Shown in pieces: positions 1 through 7,050 of a stretch of DNA of 18,659 nt. Below the pieces are notes generated by a model. That model did no database searches. It saw only the letters and a program-made list of their open reading frames with translations, and was not told where the DNA came from. This stretch comes from Dehalococcoidales bacterium (GTDB lineage: Bacteria; Chloroflexota; Dehalococcoidia; Dehalococcoidales; JAQTVP01). Within the stretch, counting starts at the first letter, position 1; each line of letters starts with the position of its first letter. A program made the translations under genes and the position numbers. The stretch lies in the NCBI GenBank assembly GCA_028707015.1, contig JAQTVP010000009.1:1-18659 (forward strand). Direction: 5' to 3'.

Positions 1-355
1 CCCCAATATCAATATAAAACACTTTCTCGACAGCCACCGGAATTTTAAAATCAGTGCTATGGATTTTCCAGAATTCAGCTAATATTTCGCATCCAAAAAC
101 ATGGTATTTTTCTTCTTCTTCAGCAGAAGCATAACCCTCACTAATCCAATTTTCTTCGTAAAATTGCAGTAGCTTCTCAAGAGAGGGTGCCGGTGGCACC
201 TTTACCCTAAAAAAATATTCAGCGCAGAGATGCAACGAAGAGCCAAAGCTAAAATACCATCTAGCCTTTCGCTTTAAGCCATCAATATACTGCAGCTTAT
301 ACTGTAATGGGCAGGACTGATACAGAGAAATCTGGGTATAGCTTAACGGTCTCAT
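1..355 (-). CDS. PD-(D/E)XK nuclease family protein (RecB-like), 5' part only
   Basis: This reading frame starts at an ATG at 355 and stays open to the window edge, giving 118 visible residues. An AAGGAG ribosome site (361-366) precedes the ATG at good spacing. The N-terminus matches the opening of RecB-like PD-(D/E)XK nucleases (PF12705-type): a 'LSYTQISLYQSCPLQYK' segment with Cys15, then 'GL' and 'FGSSLH' with His42. In this family the His lies in motif I and the CPxxY segment is a signature. The catalytic Asp, Glu and Lys would lie beyond the window edge, so activity cannot be judged. The family includes DNA repair exonucleases related to AddB and Cas4. Nothing visible points to a CRISPR link. 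The gene is divergent from ccdA. Family confidence is good; exact function is unknown. Confidence 0.8.
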   Translation of the reverse strand, partial: MRPLSYTQISLYQSCPLQYKLQYIDGLKRKARWYFSFGSSLHLCAEYFFRVKVPPAPSLEKLLQFYEENWISEGYASAEEEEKYHVFGCEILAEFWKIHSTDFKIPVAVEKVFYIDIG

Positions 356-490
356 TACTTCTCCTTTTATTTACTTTACTTAAGACATTATAATCTATTT
401 TTTATTTGAAAGGATAATCTATATAATAGCTAAAAATAAACATATGGTTTAATATTGAATAATAATTTAATTTTAGACTGAAAATAGATT
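356..490. promoter_or_regulatory. Divergent intergenic region between the nuclease gene and ccdA
   Basis: This 135-bp AT-rich gap separates two divergently transcribed genes. Seen: TATAAT on the minus strand at 392-387, placed to serve the nuclease gene with a leader of about 25 bases, and TATAAT on the plus strand at 422-427, which could serve ccdA with a leader of about 57 bases. Neither has a convincing -35 hexamer at 16-18 bp. The region is so AT-rich that chance matches are likely. ccdA has no evident ribosome site in front of its ATG. Confidence 0.3.
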
Positions 491-1174
491 ATGGAAGAAA
501 TATCATTTTTAATTGCTTTCAGTGCAGGTTTACTATCCTTCTTTTCACCCTGTGTATTACCGCTGGTGCCGGTATATCTCGCCAGCTTGGCAGGCAGTGA
601 CATATTTGATACCACAACTGGAAGACGAATCTCCCTGTTCCTTCATTCTTTTAGCTTTGTAATCGGATTTTCCCTAATATTTAGCCTCTGGGGGGCTGGC
701 GCCGGATTGATTGGATCTACTCTGGTGTCTTATTCAGGAATAATCCGCCAGATAGTCGGCAGCTTACTGATAGTCTTTGGCTTATTCATAATAGCCAGTC
801 TGAGAATATCATGGCTCAATTATACAAAATATCTAACCCCCTTTTTAGGAACTACCAGTAGCTACCTCCGCTCTTTCTTGACCGGCAGCATATTCTGCTT
901 TGCCTGGACACCCTGCCTCGGCTGGCAAATTACGAGTATCCTATCTCTTGCGGGGAGTTCGGGAACAGTTTGGCGTGGCACCTACCTGCTAGCAGTCTAT
1001 TCTTTAGGTCTGGGACTCCCTTTCCTAATTATGGGAATAGCTTTTAGTACTATTACTCCATTATTAAAACATATCCGCCGTTACGCTAATGTAATTTATA
1101 TAATCAGCGGTTTGTTACTCATTACCACCGGGATACTTATCCTGACTAACAGACTGCTCTGGTTCCAAATGTAG
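491..1174 (+). CDS. ccdA: Cytochrome c biogenesis / thiol-disulfide transporter CcdA
   Basis: The protein has 227 residues and about six hydrophobic helices, the size and layout of the short CcdA form of the DsbD transmembrane domain. The two hallmark cysteine segments are present: 'FFSPCVLPLVPVYLA' with Cys21 in the first helix, and 'AWTPCLG' with Cys142 in the fourth. These form the redox pair that moves reducing equivalents from cytoplasmic thioredoxin across the membrane. An additional Cys136 lies nearby. The next gene encodes a membrane-anchored thioredoxin-like protein, the usual electron acceptor, 19 bp downstream and very likely co-transcribed. No Shine-Dalgarno sequence is visible before the ATG. 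The start is chosen because the first helix begins directly after it, as in the family. Whether the pathway serves cytochrome c maturation or another thiol protein cannot be told; no cytochrome genes are in the window. Confidence 0.92.
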   Translation: MEEISFLIAFSAGLLSFFSPCVLPLVPVYLASLAGSDIFDTTTGRRISLFLHSFSFVIGFSLIFSLWGAGAGLIGSTLVSYSGIIRQIVGSLLIVFGLFIIASLRISWLNYTKYLTPFLGTTSSYLRSFLTGSIFCFAWTPCLGWQITSILSLAGSSGTVWRGTYLLAVYSLGLGLPFLIMGIAFSTITPLLKHIRRYANVIYIISGLLLITTGILILTNRLLWFQM

Positions 1175-1193
1175 TATCGAGGTTAAAAATATT

Positions 1194-1727
1194 ATGCACA
1201 GGGCATTAATTATAAATAAAATATTTCAAGCAACAGTAGCAATTACACTGATCTTAGTTCTGGCGCTGGTAATGTCTGGCTGTAACCTAAATCAATCTCA
1301 AGGCATAGAAAAAGGAGATATAGCACCTGACTTTCAACTACAAAATCTGGAAGGACAAACTATCTCTCTCAGTAACTTAAGGGGGAATCCAATTCTAATC
1401 AATTTCTGGGCAACGTGGTGCCCACCATGCCGCAGTGAAATGCCCCATATTCAGGATATATATGAGGAATGGTCTGATACAGAACTAGTATTACTGGTGA
1501 TTAATATTGGTGAGAACTCTTCCAAAGTAGAAGATTTTATGCAAAGTAACGACCTTTCCTTCCCTATACTACTTGATACCAGACAAAATGTAGCCCAGAG
1601 CTATAATATTACTGGCATCCCAACTACCTTTTTCATTGATAAAGATGGTATAATTCAGGATAAGGTTATCGGCGCTTTCTCCAGTAAGGCACAAATAGAG
1701 AACAGATTAATTACTATTATTCCATAA
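1194..1727 (+). CDS. TlpA/ResA-type thioredoxin-like lipoprotein
   Basis: The protein has 177 residues. An N-terminal hydrophobic segment (about residues 10-29) ends in a lipobox-like 'VMSGC' with Cys30, so the mature protein is probably a lipoprotein on the outer face of the membrane. A short linker leads to a thioredoxin fold of the AhpC/TSA-Redoxin type. The sequence 'GDIAPDFQL' opens the domain, 'FWATWCPPC' gives the CPPC redox site at residues 76-79, and 'GIPTTFF' provides the cis-proline (Pro143). These are the marks of ResA, TlpA and CcmG proteins, which reduce disulfides in extracytoplasmic targets such as apocytochrome c. Its position directly after ccdA fits: CcdA would keep the CPPC pair reduced. 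Only a weak GAGG lies upstream (1179-1182). The specific target is unknown, so no gene symbol is given. Confidence 0.9.
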   Translation: MHRALIINKIFQATVAITLILVLALVMSGCNLNQSQGIEKGDIAPDFQLQNLEGQTISLSNLRGNPILINFWATWCPPCRSEMPHIQDIYEEWSDTELVLLVINIGENSSKVEDFMQSNDLSFPILLDTRQNVAQSYNITGIPTTFFIDKDGIIQDKVIGAFSSKAQIENRLITIIP

Positions 1728-1745
1728 AATAAGAGGAGATGAGGT

Positions 1746-2057
1746 ATGGGTGATGTTTTAGATGAAGCCTACGGAATAGTGCAGTGCAAAGAATGTCCCT
1801 GGTATAAATCATGCGCAACACCAATGAGATTCAGTGCTGAAGATATTCGCCGCCAGCTTGAATCATCGGGACAAGGAATAGGTATGCCTGGTCAAGCTGA
1901 CCTTGGTTTACAAAATCTCCTGTCAAGCATGTCAACAGCTGCACAGAATTCACTTCTGGAAGGCTGTCCCGTATTTATTGGCCGTCTGCGCAACAATCCC
2001 AAGCTGGCTCAGCGAATTAAGGAAATAATGCAGAATTGGGGAAATGAAGAGGAATAA
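1746..2057 (+). CDS. Conserved-looking small four-cysteine protein, function unknown
   Basis: I do not recognise this 103-residue protein. It has a strong ribosome site (GAGGAGATGAGG just before ATG 1746) and follows the thioredoxin lipoprotein by 18 bp, so it is probably real and in the same operon. No signal peptide or membrane helix is visible, which suggests a cytoplasmic location. Four cysteines stand out: Cys14 and Cys17 as a CxxC, Cys23 in 'CPWYKSC', and Cys74 in 'EGCP'. The C-x2-C-x5-C-x50-C pattern would suit a zinc site or an iron-sulfur cluster. The middle (about residues 40-70) is Gly/Gln/Ser-rich and likely flexible. The C-terminus (about 80-103) is predicted helical and ends in an acidic run. 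The association with a thiol-reducing pair is suggestive only. Confidence 0.75.
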   Translation: MGDVLDEAYGIVQCKECPWYKSCATPMRFSAEDIRRQLESSGQGIGMPGQADLGLQNLLSSMSTAAQNSLLEGCPVFIGRLRNNPKLAQRIKEIMQNWGNEEE

Positions 2058-2080
2058 ATATTTCTATTTATTCCTCTTCA
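2045..2080 (+). terminator. Perfect 16-bp hairpin overlapping the stop codon of the four-cysteine gene
   Basis: Bases 2045-2060 are exactly complementary to 2065-2080, with a four-base loop (TTTC). The left arm contains the last codons and stop (2055-2057) of the preceding gene. No T-run follows on the plus strand (TAACAATA), so this is not a classical intrinsic terminator. It may be a 3'-end stabilising or processing hairpin. The stem is AT-rich apart from a GAAGAGG block. Confidence 0.6.
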
Positions 2081-2229
2081 TAACAATATAAATTAACATT
2101 AGTAACCCCACCAATTAACAGAAACAAAATAATTACTGCAGGGTAATATTTATTCTATCAAACAAGACTATCACACCCAACTAATATGACATTTAAAAAT
2201 AACCATTTAGCATAATGAGGAAATAAAAT

Positions 2230-3501
2230 ATGTACCAAAAATCAACGCTGGATAACGGCCTGCGTATTATCACTATTCCCATGCCGCGAATCCATTCTGT
2301 ATCCATCTGTATGTTTGTTGGCATCGGTTCCCGATACGAATTAGAGGCAGAAGCAGGAATTTCGCACTTTATTGAGCACATGCTATTCAAGGGAACATCA
2401 AAGCGAAAGACGGCTAGAGAAATTTCAGAAACAATAGAAAGGGTGGGAGGTATTTTAAACGGGGGTACCAATAAAGAAATAACTCTTTATTGGTGCAAAG
2501 TAACCCAGCCTCACTTTAAATTAGCTGTAGATTTACTGGCGGATATACTGCTTAATTCCAGATTTGACCAGCAGGATATCGAAAAAGAACGTCAGGTTAT
2601 TATTGAAGAAATTAATATGAGTAAGGATTCTCCTCCACAACGAGTTGATATGCTCATTGATGAATTACTATGGCCTAATCATCCCCTGGGACAAGATATT
2701 GCCGGCAATAAAGAATCAATTTCTACTATCAGTAAAGAAATGATGCTTAGCTACCATTCAGGTAAATACCTGCCTAGTAATACTGTAATTACCATCGCCG
2801 GTAATATTCAGCACGAGCAGGCAACAAATACCGTTAGCCAAGTTTTAGGTAACTGGTCTAACCGGCGAGAGCTTCCAGAATATTTATCTTATCCAGCTCA
2901 TAAAGAACCGGCGGTTCAACGCTTGAATATTGAAACTAAAGAAACGGAACAAGCTCACCTGTGTCTGGGACTGCCCGGACTATCCATCTTCCACCCTAAA
3001 CGCTTCACTCTTAATCTGCTGAATGTAATTCTCAGTGGAGGAATGGGTAGTCGCTTGTTTAGCGAAATTCGTGACAAACTTGGACTCGTCTACAATATTC
3101 ATAGCTATGTTGACGAATATCTGGACACTGGCTCAATTATTATCTCAGCAGGAGTAGATCCCAAAAATCTGTTAGCTGTTATTAAAGCTACCTTGGAACA
3201 GCTTTCTTTATGTAAAGAAACAATACCTGAATCTGAACTATCTAAAGCAAAGGAATTATCAAAGGGACGATTGTTATTACGCATGGAAGACAGCCGTAAT
3301 GTTGCCAGCTGGATAGGCGGACAGGAAATACTCACTAATAACATTCTGAGTATTGACCAGGTAGTATCTATTATTGATGCCATTAGCGTTAATGAAATCA
3401 AGGAGTTAGCCGAAGAGCTATTAATAGAGGAAAAACTCCATTTAGCAGTGGTTGGTCGTATTAATAAGAATGAAACCCTGGAAAATTTATTAAAGTTATA
3501 A
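2230..3501 (+). CDS. M16 family zinc metallopeptidase (processing-peptidase-like)
   Basis: The protein has 423 residues, the usual size for a single-chain bacterial M16B peptidase. The inverted zinc motif HxxEH is seen as His46, Glu49 and His50 in 'HFIEHMLFKGT'. The third ligand is Glu127 (in 'VIIEEI'), 76 residues after His50, the spacing known for pitrilysin and mitochondrial processing peptidase. The C-terminal half has the typical inactive M16 repeat, with 'GGMGSRLFSEIRDKLGLVY' around residues 275-293, where Arg and Tyr hold substrate. The catalytic residues are complete, so an active cytoplasmic oligopeptidase is expected; its substrate is unknown. A GAGGA ribosome site (2217-2221) sits 8 bp before the ATG. 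The 172-bp gap upstream begins with the hairpin at 2045-2080 and shows a CATAAT -10-like hexamer at 2210-2215 without a clear -35, so the gene may have its own promoter. Confidence 0.93.
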   Translation: MYQKSTLDNGLRIITIPMPRIHSVSICMFVGIGSRYELEAEAGISHFIEHMLFKGTSKRKTAREISETIERVGGILNGGTNKEITLYWCKVTQPHFKLAVDLLADILLNSRFDQQDIEKERQVIIEEINMSKDSPPQRVDMLIDELLWPNHPLGQDIAGNKESISTISKEMMLSYHSGKYLPSNTVITIAGNIQHEQATNTVSQVLGNWSNRRELPEYLSYPAHKEPAVQRLNIETKETEQAHLCLGLPGLSIFHPKRFTLNLLNVILSGGMGSRLFSEIRDKLGLVYNIHSYVDEYLDTGSIIISAGVDPKNLLAVIKATLEQLSLCKETIPESELSKAKELSKGRLLLRMEDSRNVASWIGGQEILTNNILSIDQVVSIIDAISVNEIKELAEELLIEEKLHLAVVGRINKNETLENLLKL

Positions 3502-3543
3502 TTCGGTAACTTGAAAATTTATCTCTGTTAAAATCTCACCCAA

Positions 3544-3577
3544 AAAATAGCCGTAGTCAGAAGGCTACGGCTATTTT
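3544..3577. terminator. Bidirectional intrinsic terminator between the M16 peptidase gene and groEL
   Basis: Bases 3544-3556 pair perfectly with 3565-3577 (13 bp, core TAGCCGTAG/CTACGGCTA) around an eight-base loop. A T-run follows the stem in both directions: TTTT on the plus strand (3574-3577) and TTTTTT on the minus strand (3547-3542). The hairpin lies between two convergent genes, 42 bp after the peptidase stop and 23 bp beyond the groEL stop. The longer T-run is on the groEL side. Confidence 0.88.
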
Positions 3578-3600
3578 CAAACTACACAGGTAGTTGTTTA

Positions 3601-5232
3601 TTAATACATACCACCCATACCACCACCCATACCGCCTGCCGGCATATCAGGTGCTTTGTCCTTTTCCGGAATATCGGTAACCATCGCTTCGGTAATTAAA
3701 ACCATAGTGGCAATACTGGCTGCATTCTGTAAAGCAGATCTGACTACCTTAGTCGGATCAATAATACCCTTCTCGATCATATTAACATATTCTTCTGCTT
3801 GGGCATCATAGCCAACACCAATCGGACTCTTCTTAACCGCATCTATTATTACAGAACCATCTTTACCAGCATTCTCCGCAATCCATCGAATCGGCTCATC
3901 TACTGCTTTTCTAACAACATCAACGCCAGTAGCTTCATCTCCGCTAACTTCTAGTTTGTCCAGAACTTTCACCGCATTAAGTAGCGCAACCCCACCACCA
4001 GGTAAAATACCTTCTTCTACCGCTGCTCGGGTAGCTGATAATGCATCCTCAACTCGGTGCTTTCGCTCTTTAAGCTCAACCTCGGTAGCAGCTCCTACTT
4101 TGATTACAGCTACTCCACCGGCCAGTTTTGCCTGTCGTTCCTGTAGTTTTTCCCGATCAAAATCAGAGGTAGTTTCCTCAATCTGGGCTTTAATCTGCTT
4201 GACTCTACTCTGAATCTCATCATCTGAGCCTTTACCTTCAACAATAGTTGTATTATCTTTATCAGATGTTACGCGGCGTGCCCGACCTAAATCTTCTACT
4301 GTAACCGAGTCTAATTTACGTCCTACTTCTTCAGAAATCACTTTAGCTCCGGTAAGAATCGCCATATCCTCAAGCATAGCTTTACGCCGATCGCCAAAAC
4401 CAGGTGCCTTGACTGCCAGAATATTTATGGTACCCCGTAATTTATTGACTACTAGAGTGGCCAAAGCTTCTCCATCTATATCTTCAGCAATAATAAGTAA
4501 GTTCTTTGATACCTGTAGTATCTTCTCTAAAGCGGGAAGAAGATCAGATACTGCAGAAATCTTCTTATCAGTAATAAGAATATATGGATCATCTATAACC
4601 GTTTCCATTTTCTCTGCATTAGTAACGAAATAAGCGCTAATGTAGCCACGGTCAAATTGCATACCCTCTACATATTCTGTTTCATACCGTAAGCCTCTGG
4701 ATTCTTCTACAGTGATAACCCCATCTTTACCTACTTTTTCCATTACATCAGCAATTAAGGTGCCAATCTCACGGTCAACAGCAGTTATAGTAGCTACCTG
4801 AGCAATTTGCTCTTTGCCTTTTACTTCAGTAGATACATTTTTCAGCTCTGCAATAATAGCCTCAGTTGCTTTCTCAATGCCTCTCTTTAAAACCATCGGC
4901 TCAGCCCCGGCAGCAACATTTTTAAAGCCGCCAGAAATAATTGCATGAGCTAGAACTGTTGATGTTGTTGTTCCATCACCGCAAGCATCATTAGTTTTCG
5001 TTGCAGCTTCTTTAACCAACTGAACACCCATGTTTTCAAAGGGATCAGGAAGCTCGATATCCCTGGCAATGGTAACCCCGTCATCAATTACTGATGGAGC
5101 ACCCCATTTTTTATCCAATGCTACACAATGCCCTTTTGGGCCCAAGGTAACTTTAACCGCATCAACTAAAGTATCAATTCCCTTCTTTAAAGATTGTCTA
5201 ACTTCATCTGTAAATATTATCTGTTTTGCCAT
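3601..5232 (-). CDS. groEL: Chaperonin GroEL (60 kDa, Hsp60)
   Basis: The protein has 543 residues, full length for GroEL. It forms the double seven-member ring that folds proteins in an ATP- and GroES-dependent cycle in the cytoplasm. The ATP-binding signature 'GDGTTTS' is at about residues 86-92, and the equatorial 'RVEDALSATRAAVEEGILPGGG' segment (about 393-414) includes the conserved ATPase aspartate. The C-terminus is the expected Gly-Met tail but ends in Tyr (MGGMY). The apical segment around 'GHCVALDKKWGAP' (about residues 34-46) departs from the common 'GRNVVLEKSFG' and reminds me of Chloroflexota GroELs. A strong AAGGAGGAGG ribosome site precedes the ATG. It follows groES by 34 bp in the same direction and ends at the bidirectional terminator. 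Expression is probably heat-induced through the CIRCE element. Confidence 0.98.
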   Translation of the reverse strand: MAKQIIFTDEVRQSLKKGIDTLVDAVKVTLGPKGHCVALDKKWGAPSVIDDGVTIARDIELPDPFENMGVQLVKEAATKTNDACGDGTTTSTVLAHAIISGGFKNVAAGAEPMVLKRGIEKATEAIIAELKNVSTEVKGKEQIAQVATITAVDREIGTLIADVMEKVGKDGVITVEESRGLRYETEYVEGMQFDRGYISAYFVTNAEKMETVIDDPYILITDKKISAVSDLLPALEKILQVSKNLLIIAEDIDGEALATLVVNKLRGTINILAVKAPGFGDRRKAMLEDMAILTGAKVISEEVGRKLDSVTVEDLGRARRVTSDKDNTTIVEGKGSDDEIQSRVKQIKAQIEETTSDFDREKLQERQAKLAGGVAVIKVGAATEVELKERKHRVEDALSATRAAVEEGILPGGGVALLNAVKVLDKLEVSGDEATGVDVVRKAVDEPIRWIAENAGKDGSVIIDAVKKSPIGVGYDAQAEEYVNMIEKGIIDPTKVVRSALQNAASIATMVLITEAMVTDIPEKDKAPDMPAGGMGGGMGGMY

Positions 5233-5266
5233 TATACCTCCTCCTTAGATATTAACCTGAATATTA

Positions 5267-5563
5267 CTATACGGTTCTTTTAGCTAAAATGTCGCTTTCA
5301 CGCAAAATCACTAGATCTTCGTTCTCAATTTTAATATCAGTGCCACCATACTTGGCATAAATTATAGTATCGCCAACCTTAACATCCATAGCTATACGCT
5401 TTCCATCATCCGATAACCTGCCCGGACCAACAGCCAAGACTTTCCCTTCCTGGGGCTTTTCTTTAACCGTATCTGGCAACACGATTCCTCCCTTAGTTAC
5501 CTCTTCCCGCTCAATAGGCTTGACCACTAACCGGTCAGCTAATGGTTGAAGTTTAACTGCCAT
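5267..5563 (-). CDS. groES: Co-chaperonin GroES (10 kDa, Hsp10)
   Basis: This 98-residue protein is the lid of the GroEL chamber. The start matches the family ('LQPLADRLVVKPIEREE'), and the mobile loop that docks on GroEL lies at about residues 18-33, including 'TKGGIVLPD'. The 'GKVLAVGPG' strand and the C-terminal 'YAKYGGTDIKIENEDLVILRESDILA' strands are typical. Ribosome site AAGGAGG lies 7 bp before the ATG. It is the first gene of the groES-groEL operon, with a CIRCE operator 44 bp upstream of the start. Confidence 0.98.
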   Translation of the reverse strand: MAVKLQPLADRLVVKPIEREEVTKGGIVLPDTVKEKPQEGKVLAVGPGRLSDDGKRIAMDVKVGDTIIYAKYGGTDIKIENEDLVILRESDILAKRTV

Positions 5564-5606
5564 TCTAATCCTCCTTCCTCAAATTAATAAATTCCTACCT
5601 TTTATT

Positions 5607-5633
5607 TTAGCACTCTAACACCTCGACTGCTAA
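5607..5633 (-). promoter_or_regulatory. CIRCE operator (HrcA binding site) of groES-groEL
   Basis: The plus strand shows TTAGCACTC, nine bases, then GACTGCTAA. The published CIRCE consensus is TTAGCACTC-N9-GAGTGCTAA, so the match is 17 of 18 with one C for G at position 5627. HrcA represses chaperonin genes through this site in many bacteria. It lies in the groES leader, 44 bp from the start codon. The hrcA gene itself is not in the window. Confidence 0.93.
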
Positions 5634-5651
5634 CTTTCATATATTAGTGTA

Positions 5652-5657
5652 ATTATA
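5652..5657 (-). promoter_or_regulatory. Possible -10 box for groES-groEL
   Basis: A TATAAT hexamer on the minus strand sits 18 bp upstream of the CIRCE element, so transcription would start just before the operator, the usual arrangement. No good -35 hexamer is found at 16-18 bp, and the sequence is AT-rich. Confidence 0.35.
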
Positions 5658-5703
5658 GATATATCGCAACTTCATTTTTGTTATTGACAGCTATTATCAC
5701 TTA

Positions 5704-5722
5704 TTGTAAGACACTCTTACAA
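5704..5722. promoter_or_regulatory. 19-bp dyad, possible operator
   Basis: TTGTAAGA and TCTTACAA form a perfect 8-bp inverted repeat around a three-base centre (CAC). The short centre argues against a terminator and fits a dimeric repressor site. It lies about 50 bp further upstream than the possible groES -10 box. No regulator gene is nearby to pair it with. Confidence 0.4.
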
Positions 5723-5947
5723 GTAATTTAGCTTATTTTCTTCTACTATATGCTCCTTTTCGTTTATAATCTCTATTATACTACTTATCAAAATATCATA
5801 TTCCCCAAAAGAAGTGGTATTTTTAAAGAGTTAGTTAATATGTTAAAGAAAATATCTTTTCAACAAAGGTCACTACTAACGAGAGAACGGTTAATGATAA
5901 CTAATTAGGGTAAGCGGATAAGTCATTACAATTTTGGGGAACGTGCC

Positions 5948-6925
5948 TTAAGCCAGCTTTAGAGCAGGAAGCACATCAAAACCCAGGTCATCAACCCTAC
6001 CAGCCTGAAAGCGGTAGTAACCACAAGCAGCAATCATAGCTGCATTATCAGTGCATAATAAAGGCTCAGGAACTAAAACTGGAATCGGTGAATTTTTTAC
6101 CAGACTCTGGCGAAGCCCTTCATTTGATGCTACTCCACCTACCATTAAAATCTGCTCCACCCGGCATTTTTTAGCTACAGCCACGGTTTTAGTAACCAGT
6201 ACATCAATCACAGCCTGTTGAAAGCTGGCTGCCGCATCCAGCCTATTTGAAACCTTACCTTCTTCTACTAACCGCAGGAGAGCTGTCTTAACACCACTAA
6301 AACTGAAATCACTGGTACCCTTTAACCAGGAACGAGGCAGTTTAATAGAATCAATACCATTTTTTGCTGCCCGTTCAATAGCCGGCCCACCCGGATAACC
6401 TAATTCTAATATCCTAGCTGCCTTATCAAATGCTTCACCAGCAGCATCATCCCTTGTCCGCCCCAATAACACATAATCCCCATGTTTTCTCATTAACACT
6501 AAATCACTATGTCCTCCGGAAACAATAAGGCATAGTAACGGAAATTTAATGCTGCTATCGGTTAGCCAGCCTGCATAAATATGACCTTCAAGGTGATTAA
6601 TACCAATGATAGGTAATCTACAAGCCAAAGCAATAGCCTTAGCCATATTTACCCCTACCAGTAATGAACCAGCCAAGCCAGGCCCAGCAGTAACGGCAAC
6701 TCCAAATAAATCTTTCCAGGCAACTTTAGCCCTAGCCATCGCCTGTTCAATAACAGGCACAATAGCTAAAATATGTTGTCTGGAAGCTACCTCGGGAACA
6801 ATTCCCCCATACCGGGAGTGGATTTCGACCTGAGAGGCAATTTGATTGGATAAAATGTTGACTCCATCTTCCACTACCGCCGCCGCTGTCTCATCACAGG
6901 AAGATTCAATGCCCAATATTTTCAT
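5948..6925 (-). CDS. tsaD: tRNA threonylcarbamoyladenosine transferase TsaD
   Basis: The protein has 325 residues, slightly shorter than the E. coli enzyme (about 337). It transfers the threonylcarbamoyl group from TC-AMP to A37 of ANN-decoding tRNAs (t6A), together with TsaB and TsaE, in the cytoplasm. The start 'MKILGIESSCDETAAAVV' is the ASKHA ATPase phosphate loop. The metal-binding 'HLEGH' gives His111 and His115, and Asp293 in 'CTDNAAMIA' completes the metal set. 'GGHSDLVLM' (137-145) and 'GGVASN' (263-268) are nucleotide-binding segments. It was long annotated as glycoprotease Gcp. No Shine-Dalgarno sequence precedes the ATG, but a TATAAT box lies 8 bp upstream of it, so the message may be leaderless. 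It is divergent from the CNNM gene. Confidence 0.97.
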   Translation of the reverse strand: MKILGIESSCDETAAAVVEDGVNILSNQIASQVEIHSRYGGIVPEVASRQHILAIVPVIEQAMARAKVAWKDLFGVAVTAGPGLAGSLLVGVNMAKAIALACRLPIIGINHLEGHIYAGWLTDSSIKFPLLCLIVSGGHSDLVLMRKHGDYVLLGRTRDDAAGEAFDKAARILELGYPGGPAIERAAKNGIDSIKLPRSWLKGTSDFSFSGVKTALLRLVEEGKVSNRLDAAASFQQAVIDVLVTKTVAVAKKCRVEQILMVGGVASNEGLRQSLVKNSPIPVLVPEPLLCTDNAAMIAACGYYRFQAGRVDDLGFDVLPALKLA

Positions 6926-6933
6926 AACTCTGA

Positions 6934-6939
6934 ATTATA
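6934..6939 (-). promoter_or_regulatory. -10 box almost abutting the tsaD start
   Basis: TATAAT on the minus strand is separated by only 8 bases from the tsaD ATG (6925). With normal spacing, transcription would begin at or within two bases of the start codon. No ribosome site is present, consistent with a leaderless message. A matching -35 is not evident. Confidence 0.45.
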
Positions 6940-6973
6940 ACATAGAACATTAGCAGCTGACTCCTCATATGCT

Positions 6974-7002
6974 TTGACACACTGATTAGCCAATGATATT
7001 AT
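6974..7002 (+). promoter_or_regulatory. Near-consensus sigma-70 promoter for the CNNM operon
   Basis: TTGACA (6974-6979), exactly 17 bp, then TATTAT (6997-7002): a perfect -35 with a one-mismatch -10. Transcription would start near 7009, leaving a leader of about 42 bases to the ATG at 7051, with a GAGGTGA ribosome site inside it. It is the best promoter in the window and points at the five-gene plus-strand run. Confidence 0.85.
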
Positions 7003-7050
7003 GATTTCATTGGATCATTCTAGACCGGGTCAAGAGTGAGGTGATTTTGT

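Larger units (their letters stand above)
5634..5947. other. Gene-free stretch between tsaD and groES
   Basis: About 310 bp upstream of the CIRCE element hold no open reading frame with a ribosome site. What can be seen: the dyad at 5704-5722, a minus-strand TATAAT at 5780-5775, and a perfect 10-bp inverted repeat, TTCCCCAAAA at 5801-5810 and TTTTGGGGAA at 5932-5941. The second arm lies 6 bp past the tsaD stop. The arms enclose 121 bp. An untranslated RNA or additional groE control site is possible, but nothing matches a family I know. Confidence 0.4.

Noticed and set aside
3105..3401. 98-codon minus-strand frame inside the M16 peptidase gene
   Set aside because: It is a shadow of the conserved C-terminal M16 domain with no independent support.
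5684..5689. TTGACA on the plus strand upstream of groES
   Set aside because: No -10 hexamer lies 16-18 bp downstream, and no plus-strand gene follows for over 1 kb; tsaD and groES are both on the minus strand.
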